A stretch of DNA of 64,000 bases from G963691885 sp963691885. Its GTDB lineage: Bacteria > Pseudomonadota > Alphaproteobacteria > UBA8366 > Aestuariispiraceae. Below, in pieces: positions 53,815-61,026 of this stretch. The position numbers and the translations under genes are program-made. The stretch covers positions 3,410,001-3,474,000 of the forward strand of contig OY829843.1 of the NCBI GenBank assembly GCA_963691885.1. Direction: 5' to 3'. Positions within the stretch are counted from its first letter, which is position 1. Each line of letters starts with the position of its first letter. Below the pieces are notes generated by a model, which was not told where the DNA came from, searched no databases, and saw only the letters and a program-made list of their open reading frames with translations.

Positions 53815-54740
53815 CCTATCCATCGATTGATTTGGTGCAAGAGGTCCTAAACCAGGACCTTGCGTTCCGGTTCCTCGACAAAAAGCGGGCCGCTGATGAT
53901 CTCTGGCATGTGGTTCAGCAGTGCCAGAACGACCACGACGGCAAGCGTCAGGCACAGGCCCATGCCCCGGTCGAGTTTATTGCCCACTGGCTTCGTTCCG
54001 TTTTCACGCAGGTGCCGCAAATGGAAGCCCTGGCCGAGCGCTTCTGTCAGGTAACCGACTGGATCAGCCAGGAATCCGATCCAGAAACGCGGCGCAGTGT
54101 CCGGCTGGCCGCCCGTTTGTTTCCGGCAGGCATGCTCGGCGTGTCGGTCGACATCATTCGTGACATCCTGCTCGGGCGACCGATCGATGAGACGATGTGG
54201 AAGAGTTACAGGCAACATGTAACGCACACCACGGCCCTTGCTAAATTGTCAGCAGAGCTCCAACCCGCAGCAAGTCTGCTCGAACGGGCCCTTTCCGCAC
54301 CCCTGCGCACACCCCATGATGACATCGGTGATGGGGCCTGCATCCCGCGTGTGGCCCACGATTTCTGCTGGCTGGAGTATCGTCTCGGCAGTGCCTCTGC
54401 GATGGCAGTGATCACCAGTGAGACTTCAAAGGGCGAGTGTCGAGCCTGCGCCCAAGCGGCTGAGCAGATATCCGTCAATCTCTGGGATGACCCGCTGGTT
54501 GTCGAAAGCACCGATGGCAAGTTTCGAATGGTCGAATTGTGCCGACAGGTTCATCAACTGCTGCCGGGCGACGTCCTTCTGGATGACCTGAAATCGGACA
54601 ATGGCCGGTTGGTATTTGCGCGGGGGTCCGAATTGACACGCGGTGCAATCAAAACGCTGGTCACCCTGGCGGAGTATCAGGACCTTCCCTGCGATATGCG
54701 GATCAGGCGGAAAGTCCTGCTCGATGCGGCATGCGCCTAG
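53815..54740 (+). pseudogene. N-terminally truncated regulator with HD/HDOD-type C-terminal module
   Basis: The open frame appears to start at 53760, but its first 18 codons are the end of the IS3 element; host sequence begins at 53815 (YPSIDLVQEVLNQDLAF). The remaining ~308 residues are mostly helical, with a C-terminal LLPGDVLLDDLKSDNGRLVFARGSELT segment found at the end of response regulators with HD/HDOD-like output domains. No receiver domain or start codon remains. It was probably a signalling protein of the polysaccharide locus, beheaded by the insertion and an associated deletion. Family assignment is tentative. Confidence 0.6.
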
Positions 54741-54779
54741 AGGCTTTGAGTTCTTCAGCCCGAGCCAGCGTTTCTGATG

Positions 54780-54831
54780 TGTTGCAATTTGCCACAGAGC
54801 CGCATTGGCGGGGCGCTGCATTTTGCAACAG
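54780..54831. repeat. TGTTGCA ... TGCAACAG element upstream of the flippase gene
   Basis: TGTTGCA (54780-54786) and its inverse in TGCAACAG (54824-54831, followed by TATGTTCTG) lie 60 bp upstream of a sigma-54 promoter. The same elements occur before the polymerase gene at 47360-47519, suggesting a common activator site. Confidence 0.5.
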
Positions 54832-54890
54832 TATGTTCTGAGGGTGGAGATAATTTTGTTTTAAATCAATATCTTAATGTCAGATCAAAC

Positions 54891-54907
54891 CTGGTCCATA
54901 TGTTGCG
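54891..54907 (+). promoter_or_regulatory. sigma-54 promoter of the flippase-acyltransferase operon
   Basis: CTGGTCCATATGTTGCG has TGG at -24 (GG 54893-54894) and TTGC at -12 (GC 54905-54906) with the correct 12-nt offset. The predicted start is near 54918, with ATG at 54939. Confidence 0.65.
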
Positions 54908-54938
54908 ACCCTCCATTTCTGTGTGATGGAGAATTGAA

Positions 54939-56381
54939 ATGAAGATGCTGTTATCGCGGATTCCACCAGGCGTTCGAAAAACGGGCATTTATGCCTCTGC
55001 CCTGGTTCTAACAAAATTGACGGCGCTTGCCATGCTGCCGGTCTTTACCCACTTTCTGACGCCCGCCGATTATGGTCGGTTGGATATCCTGCAGACGCTG
55101 GCAAACCTGTTGAGCATTGTGATTGGGTTTGGGCTGGCGGATACGCTGTTCCGATTTGTGGGCGCGGCTGAAGATGAGGCTGGCGAGCGTGAAACCGCCG
55201 CCACCGTCTTTGGGTTGGCAATTGCTGTATCGACGGTCAGTCTGTTTGCGACGCAACTTGCAGCCCCGATGATTGCGGAGGTTCTGCCCGGATCTGTCAG
55301 CGAACTGCAGACGCGCCTGATCCTCGCAAGCCTCAGTCTGACAGGCATCATCCTGGTTCCCCTGTCGTGGTTTCGCCTGCGCGACCGAGCGTTCAGATAC
55401 TTTAATGGCAGCGCCGGTAGAGCCGTCGGGCAGGCCGTGCTTGTCAGCCTGTTCCTGGGGCTTGGTTTTGGTATAGACGGTGTGCTCTTCGCCGGTTTTC
55501 TGTGTGCAGCCACACTGGCCCTCATTGTTGGTTTCATTCAATTCAGAGATACCGGTGTGTCCTTCAATTGGGGTCGTATGCTCGCCCAGGGGCGCTTTGG
55601 CGGCGTTCTGGTTATTGCCGGTATCGCCAGTTTCGTGCTGGACAGTTGTGATCGCTGGTTCCTGGCTGGAACCATTGGGGTTGAGGCGCTGGCCGAATAC
55701 GCTTTGGCGGCCAAGATCGGGATCATGGCCGCCTTCCTGACCCAACCATTTGAGATGTGGTGGCTGCCCAAGCGCTTCACGACCCTGCGTGTAGACGGCC
55801 CCGTTGCCTGTGCCCGGGCGACCGAAATCGGGCTGGTTGTTGCCATGGTCTCTGCCATTGGCATATCGGGTGGTGGTGCGCTTGCGGTGACTTTGCTCAC
55901 CCCAAATGCCTATCACGGCGCCGTCGTATATGTGCCCGTGCTGGGCGGTCTGGCCGCACTGAATGCAGCGACGTTGTTGATCAATACCGGTGTTCTCTCG
56001 GAACAAAAGACCACGAAACCGATCTGGATTGATGGTACCGCAGCGGGGGTCGCAGTCCTGGGCTATATCACCTTGATCCCGGCAATGGGCGTTTGGGGCG
56101 CGATTTGGGCAACAGTCGCAGCACTTGTGCTTCGGTTTTGCCTTTACCTGGTTGTCGGTCAACGCCGACAGGAAATTCCTTACCGCTGGGCGCGCCTTGC
56201 CGGACCCCTGTCTATCACCATCGCGTGCATTATTGCGTGTAGCCAGGTTCAGGACATGTGGTTGTCTTTCGGCATTGGTGCAATTGCCGGGTCGGCTGTC
56301 CTCGCCTTGTCCGCTTTACTAAAACTTTTGCCGCTCTCTGCAGACGCCGTATTTGGCGGCGCATCCGTGAGCGGTGCCTGA
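54939..56381 (+). CDS. polysaccharide flippase (Wzx/MATE-like)
   Basis: 480-residue membrane protein with about 12-14 transmembrane segments of the MOP superfamily. The N-terminal ALVLTKLTALAMLPVFTHFLTPADYGRLDILQT is the classic polysaccharide-synthesis family opening. GGAGA sits 6 nt before the ATG. It flips lipid-linked repeat units across the inner membrane for polymerisation. It is intact, unlike the polymerase, and driven by its own sigma-54 promoter. Confidence 0.9.
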   Translation: MKMLLSRIPPGVRKTGIYASALVLTKLTALAMLPVFTHFLTPADYGRLDILQTLANLLSIVIGFGLADTLFRFVGAAEDEAGERETAATVFGLAIAVSTVSLFATQLAAPMIAEVLPGSVSELQTRLILASLSLTGIILVPLSWFRLRDRAFRYFNGSAGRAVGQAVLVSLFLGLGFGIDGVLFAGFLCAATLALIVGFIQFRDTGVSFNWGRMLAQGRFGGVLVIAGIASFVLDSCDRWFLAGTIGVEALAEYALAAKIGIMAAFLTQPFEMWWLPKRFTTLRVDGPVACARATEIGLVVAMVSAIGISGGGALAVTLLTPNAYHGAVVYVPVLGGLAALNAATLLINTGVLSEQKTTKPIWIDGTAAGVAVLGYITLIPAMGVWGAIWATVAALVLRFCLYLVVGQRRQEIPYRWARLAGPLSITIACIIACSQVQDMWLSFGIGAIAGSAVLALSALLKLLPLSADAVFGGASVSGA

Positions 56382-56402
56382 AGATTTTGAAGGAGAAGTC
56401 TA

Positions 56403-57158
56403 ATGAATATGATCAATAGGTTGAGGCAGCGCATCAAGGCGCGCGACACCATCGCGACCCGCGTGATCTATGCGACAGCGAAGGCGGTATTGAACGCCAA
56501 TCTGCCGCCGGTTCGCGTTGTCCATCAGCCACTGCATATGCTGATATCAGGTGTGGCCAGAATCGTGACGGGCTTTGTCCGCGCGACATACTGGAAGCCA
56601 GTTTTCCTGTGCCGGATCGCGAACAGCCCGAAGCGGATGGTCTATTTCGGGAATGGTATTCCCTATATGTCCGGTCCTTTGCATATGGAATTTGGGGATG
56701 ATTGCAGGATTTCTTCTGGCATCGCCATCATCGGTCGCACGGCCAGTCCGAAGACACCGCGCCTGATAGTGGGCGACAATGTCGGGATCGGGTGGCAGCA
56801 GGGTATTTATGTCGGTCAGGATATTATCATCGGGAACAATGTGCGGATCGCCGGGCAAGGCTCCCTCTCTGGGTATCCCGGACATCCGCTAGATGCAGCC
56901 GCTCGCGCCAGGGGAGAACCCGATCATAACAGTCAGGCCAAATCAATCGTGCTGGAAGATGATGTATGGCTTGGCCGTGGCGTTGTGGTCAATGGCGGCG
57001 TCACCATTGGCCGCGGAACGGTTGTTGCGACCGGCAGCGTGGTGACAAAGAACTTTCCAGCCGGTGTTCTGGCCGGTGGTGCGCCGTGTCGTGTTATCCG
57101 CAAGTTGGAGGTGTCAGATGGATCAGAACCGCTTAAAGTAATTGAAAAGGCCGCCTGA
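56403..57158 (+). CDS. hexapeptide-repeat acyltransferase
   Basis: 251-residue left-handed beta-helix acyltransferase. Isoleucine-rich hexapeptide repeats are visible (IVGDNVGIGWQQGIYV, IIIGNNVRIAGQ, IVLEDDVWLGRGVVVNGGVTIGRGTVVATGSVVT), ending with GAPCRVIRKL. AAGGAG lies 7 nt before the ATG, 22 nt after the flippase. It probably acetylates a sugar of the exopolysaccharide. Confidence 0.88.
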   Translation: MNMINRLRQRIKARDTIATRVIYATAKAVLNANLPPVRVVHQPLHMLISGVARIVTGFVRATYWKPVFLCRIANSPKRMVYFGNGIPYMSGPLHMEFGDDCRISSGIAIIGRTASPKTPRLIVGDNVGIGWQQGIYVGQDIIIGNNVRIAGQGSLSGYPGHPLDAAARARGEPDHNSQAKSIVLEDDVWLGRGVVVNGGVTIGRGTVVATGSVVTKNFPAGVLAGGAPCRVIRKLEVSDGSEPLKVIEKAA

Positions 57159-57404
57159 CTTAAAAACGGCCAGAAGAATGTCTGGGTGCACGCGCCAGGT
57201 TCGGACATGTGAAGGGGACAGGGAATAATGCAAAAGCGAGCAAAGAGATCGCATGGCTGGTTGAGTTCTGTGTTTGACGGCGTGCCGGAAGGGTTTCTGA
57301 TTGTCGGGGCAGATGGTGCATTTGTTGATGCCAACGAAGCTGCCCAGGAAATTTTCGGGTTCACCCGTGATGAATTGATTGGCCGCAACATGGCTTAGGC
57401 CATC

Positions 57405-58583
57405 GTGCCGGACCACATGCGCCCGAACCATAATGCAGGGATGAATCGCCTGCAAAAGACGGGTGAAACACGGATCATTGGCCGCGCGATCGAGGTTCCG
57501 GCCTTGCGCAAGAGCGGTGAGGAGTTCCTGCTTGGTCTTCGAATTGAACAGGTTTGGGACGAGGGCGAACAATTCTTCATCGGCTATGTCTCAGACCTCT
57601 CAGACCGCGACGCAGACGACACTCAAGGAGAGGGGGCAAGTGACGACAATTCCGACATGTCAAAGTCCCGCTTCCTTGCCAATGTCAGCCATGAGTTGAG
57701 GACCCCGCTGAACGCGATGCTGGGCATGACCAATCTTCTGCTGGATACGAATCTTTCAAGCCAACAGCGTGAATACCTCAAAACCCTGCATGGATCAGGC
57801 AATAGCCTGCTCTTGATGATCAACGATATCCTCGACTTTTCCAGGCTTGAATCAGATGAACTGACCCTTGAGGAAAGTTCATTTTCTCTGCGACGGGTGG
57901 TAGAGGAAACAGTCGATCTGTACTGGCCACAAGCGCAGAGGGAAGGGCTGATGTTGGCCGGGTCCACGGCAACCGCCGGGTGCGACCAGGTAATGGGCGA
58001 TACCGGTCGAATACGTCAGATCCTGAACAACTTCATCTCCAATGCCATTAAATTCACTGAATCCGGTGGCATCCATGTCCATGTATCCTCGGAACGAGAT
58101 GAAAATGGCAGTGCGGAGGTTGTTATCTCGGTGCGTGATACGGGACCTGGTATCGATCCATCAAAACATGACGCGGTCTTTGAACGGTTTTCCCAGCTCG
58201 ATACCTTGAACAATCGCGATTATGAAGGCGTTGGACTGGGGCTTTCTATCTGTCGCCAGCTGGCCGCCCTTATGAAAGGCGAGATCACGTTGGACAGCGC
58301 GCCGGGTGAGGGTGCGGAATTTTCCTTCCGGGTCACGCTGGGACGAGATTTGACAGATGAAACGCCGCTCAACCCGCTTGAGAATTTTGATTGCCATGTT
58401 TGCGTGGGGAATTCAGTTCTATCCGCCAGTATTGAAGCGCAATTGATGGATGCCGGTGCCAATGTCGCTTTATCGGCTGATGTGAAATCAATGTGGCGGA
58501 AACAGAATAAGGCGCTGGGCCGACAATTGGGCCGCGATGTTGTGGCCGTTGTCGATCAGTATGTGACATTGCCTCAACCCTGA
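57405..58583 (+). CDS. kinase-core fragment of the hybrid sensor kinase
   Basis: 392-codon open stretch between the two stops, read from a GTG at 57405. It holds the end of the PAS domain, HisKA and a complete HATPase domain, so a cytoplasmic kinase could still be made if translation restarted. No good ribosome site is seen. Confidence 0.5.
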   Translation: MPDHMRPNHNAGMNRLQKTGETRIIGRAIEVPALRKSGEEFLLGLRIEQVWDEGEQFFIGYVSDLSDRDADDTQGEGASDDNSDMSKSRFLANVSHELRTPLNAMLGMTNLLLDTNLSSQQREYLKTLHGSGNSLLLMINDILDFSRLESDELTLEESSFSLRRVVEETVDLYWPQAQREGLMLAGSTATAGCDQVMGDTGRIRQILNNFISNAIKFTESGGIHVHVSSERDENGSAEVVISVRDTGPGIDPSKHDAVFERFSQLDTLNNRDYEGVGLGLSICRQLAALMKGEITLDSAPGEGAEFSFRVTLGRDLTDETPLNPLENFDCHVCVGNSVLSASIEAQLMDAGANVALSADVKSMWRKQNKALGRQLGRDVVAVVDQYVTLPQP

Positions 58584-58682
58584 CCGGACGATGTCAGAAT
58601 TGTTCAGATCGGTCAGGACAGTGATCACACTGTCACCAGCTCCGGTGACAGTATACTGCGCCATCCGATACGGGCGAACACC

Positions 58683-59516
58683 ATGGTGGGTCGGTTGCGC
58701 GAACTGGCCGGTCACGCATTTGCCGATGATATTGGCCCGGCTGAATTGGAGAGTGGAACTGTGGAAAGCGGACGGAGCCGCCGTATCCTGCTGGTTGATG
58801 ATAATCAGACAAACCAGACAGTTGCCCGTCTTATATTGGAGAAAATGGGGCACCGGGTTGATCTATGCAGTGACGGGTATGAAGGGGTGCGGGCTGCAAC
58901 GACACTGCCCTACGATATCGTCTTTATGGATGTTCATATGCCCGGCATGGACGGGATTGCGGCGACCAAACGCATTCGTGCAGCACCCGGGGACGAGCGC
59001 CAAGTTCCGATTTTTGCGCTAACCGCAAATGTATTGCCGGAGACGGAACAGGCCTGCCTGGATGCGGGAATGATCGGGTTTTTACAAAAACCGGTGAATG
59101 AAAAACGCCTTGGTGAGGTTTTGGTTAACTTAACCGCTGATCCTGTCGAAAACCCGTCTTCTGAGAACGAGGCCACACCAAATTTTGTGGCCCTGCCCCT
59201 TATCGAAGGACGAAAACTTGATGAGCTAAGGTCCAGTTTGGGGGCCGATAAGCTGGACTTGATCCTTGGCGTCTTTACCAATGAATTGAAGGAACTCGGC
59301 GCAAAGTTTGATGCGTCCCACGATCTCGAGGAACAGGGGCAGATTGCCCATACCATCAAGGGGGCGTCATCCAATTTCGGGGCAGCGCGGGTTCAACATG
59401 CTGCGAGACTGTTTGAAGCAGCCGCCCAGGCGGGAGATGAACAAAGGGCACAAGCCCTGCGGGATGGTTTGAGCGCCGCAATACAGGAAACGATGGAAAT
59501 TCAGGATAAGGTATAG
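58683..59516 (+). CDS. receiver-Hpt fragment of the hybrid sensor kinase
   Basis: 277-codon open stretch after the second stop, read from ATG 58683. It holds an intact receiver (phospho-Asp in IVFMDVHM, conserved Lys in FLQKPVNEKR) and an Hpt domain (His in AHTIKG). It could in principle act as a free phosphotransfer module. Confidence 0.55.
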   Translation: MVGRLRELAGHAFADDIGPAELESGTVESGRSRRILLVDDNQTNQTVARLILEKMGHRVDLCSDGYEGVRAATTLPYDIVFMDVHMPGMDGIAATKRIRAAPGDERQVPIFALTANVLPETEQACLDAGMIGFLQKPVNEKRLGEVLVNLTADPVENPSSENEATPNFVALPLIEGRKLDELRSSLGADKLDLILGVFTNELKELGAKFDASHDLEEQGQIAHTIKGASSNFGAARVQHAARLFEAAAQAGDEQRAQALRDGLSAAIQETMEIQDKV

Positions 59517-59538
59517 CCGTACAACAGCGACTTTTCGG

Positions 59539-61026
59539 TCATTGATTTACCGCCAGCCTTGGTTTCTCAACCAGTGAAATCTGACCGAATGTCTGGCCCT
59601 GGATCGCTTCCTTAAAGACTTCACCGATCCCGATCAAAACGGGGTCTTCATATCCGATTTCGTCGATGCCCTGAGGAAGCGTGTCCAGGGATCCGTTCCA
59701 GGATTTTTGCCTTTTGCCGGTGACGGAACTAACGATGCTTACAGGATGGTTGCCGTCTAAACCGTTCTCCTTCAGGCGTTCGACGATCTGCCCCGCCGTT
59801 CGGCCACCCATATAGAAGACCGTTGTTCCCCCTTGCCGCGCGATTGCCGACCAGTCGATGTCATCCGGGAGTTTACCGTTGCGGGAGTGACCCGTGATGA
59901 ACTGGACAGACTGGCTGACCCCGCGCTTGGTCAGGGAAACGCCAAGTTCGGATGCCATGGCTGATGCCGCTGTGATGCCCGGGACTACGGAGCAGTGAAT
60001 TCCTGCCGATTTGAGGCGCTCAATTTCCTCTCCCGCCCGGCCAAAGATCATCGGGTCACCGGCCTTCAGGCGGACGACGTTTTTTCCGGCGCGGGCAAGG
60101 GACACCATCATTTCGTTGATATCGTCCTGCTTGCAGCTCTCGCGACCACCGCGTTTGCCAACCAGCATCCGCTTGGCTTCCCGTCGGGCCATCTCCAGGA
60201 TTTCGTCTGAAACAAGCGCATCAAACAGGATCACATCTGCCCCTTGCAGCGCACGGATTGCCATTACGGTCAAGAGATCAGGATCTCCCGGTCCGGCCCC
60301 GACCAGCGTTACAGCACCAGTCTTTGAGTTTGTGGCGTTGGGCTGATTTGCTGGTGCAAATTCCGCGAGTACGGAGTCAATTGATCGGTGGCCGGTTTCT
60401 TCCTTGAAGGCGGCCTCTGCAAAGCGCTGCCAGAATGCACGCCGATCCTGTGGATTGGCAAAACGGTTTGTGATCCTGTCCCGAATTTGCTTCGCGAACC
60501 CTGCCCAGGACTGCAGTGCAGGTGGAAGCAGGGTTTCAATCCGGCGACGGATTGCCTGCCCCAATACAGGGGCCGCGCCATCAGTCGAGATTCCCACAAC
60601 GACCGGTGATCGATTGACGATGCTGCCAAACTGGAAACTGCAGAAGTTTGGCTGATCGATCACATTCACAGGAAGACCTGCATTGCGCGCGGCGTCGAAA
60701 AACTCTTGAGCTGCATGTTGGGTTTCTGCGTCGGCGATTGCCAGTTCAACGCCTTGCATGTCTTGCGCGGTCCAGTTTCGTGGATGCCAGTCAATCTTTG
60801 CTGCGTGTTTGCCTTCGAGGAGGTCCTGCATCGCGGTCTCGCAGTGTTCCGCACAAAGGGTCAGTTGCGCCCCGGCGGCACACAGCAGTTCTGCTTTCCA
60901 TGCGGCGGCGTCGCTTCCACCTGCCAGAAGGACCCGTTTTCCCCGTAGTTTCCAGAAAACCGGTAAAACGGCCAGATCATCGATCGCAGTTGGCCTGCGT
61001 CTGGACGAGGTATTATTCTGCGGCAA
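59539..61026 (-). CDS. cysG: siroheme synthase
   Basis: Fused precorrin-2 dehydrogenase/sirohydrochlorin ferrochelatase (about 1-200; NAD motif RVLLAGGSDAAAWKAELL) and uroporphyrinogen-III C-methyltransferase (about 235-480; VTLVGAGPGDPDLLT, LKAGDPMIFGRAGEE and VVPGITAASAMA). It makes siroheme, the cofactor of nitrite reductase, fitting its place after nasA. The frame runs to 61254 inside nasA; TTG 61026, overlapping the nasA stop by 14 bp, gives a normal length of 495 residues and is the best available start, although weak. It converges with the hybrid kinase locus. Confidence 0.88.
   Translation of the reverse strand: MPQNNTSSRRRPTAIDDLAVLPVFWKLRGKRVLLAGGSDAAAWKAELLCAAGAQLTLCAEHCETAMQDLLEGKHAAKIDWHPRNWTAQDMQGVELAIADAETQHAAQEFFDAARNAGLPVNVIDQPNFCSFQFGSIVNRSPVVVGISTDGAAPVLGQAIRRRIETLLPPALQSWAGFAKQIRDRITNRFANPQDRRAFWQRFAEAAFKEETGHRSIDSVLAEFAPANQPNATNSKTGAVTLVGAGPGDPDLLTVMAIRALQGADVILFDALVSDEILEMARREAKRMLVGKRGGRESCKQDDINEMMVSLARAGKNVVRLKAGDPMIFGRAGEEIERLKSAGIHCSVVPGITAASAMASELGVSLTKRGVSQSVQFITGHSRNGKLPDDIDWSAIARQGGTTVFYMGGRTAGQIVERLKENGLDGNHPVSIVSSVTGKRQKSWNGSLDTLPQGIDEIGYEDPVLIGIGEVFKEAIQGQTFGQISLVEKPRLAVNQ

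Larger units (their letters stand above)
57228..59516 (+). pseudogene. hybrid sensor kinase (PAS-HisKA-HATPase-REC-REC-Hpt) with two in-frame stops
   Basis: One continuous frame from ATG 57228 (AGGGA upstream) to 59516, broken by TAG at 57396 and TGA at 58581. The order is PAS (GFLIVGADGAFVDANEAAQEIFGF), HisKA with SHELRTPLN, HATPase with DTGPGID and GVGLGLSI, a degenerate receiver, a typical receiver (ILLVDDNQTN, VFMDVHMPGMDG) and a C-terminal Hpt with IAHTIKGASSNFG. The stops interrupt the PAS domain and the degenerate receiver. Each would be Gln or Arg with one substitution. It was probably the phosphorelay partner of the broken sigma-54 regulator at 45623. Confidence 0.85.

Noticed and set aside
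54803..54820. GG ... GC pair resembling a sigma-54 promoter upstream of the flippase
   Set aside because: The GG-to-GC offset is 11 rather than 12 nt; the correctly spaced site at 54891-54907 is far better.
18296..58583. All three kinase stop codons being one C-to-T change from Gln or Arg, hinting at cytosine deamination or editing
   Set aside because: Every stop codon can be reached that way from CAA, CAG or CGA, so the pattern carries no information.
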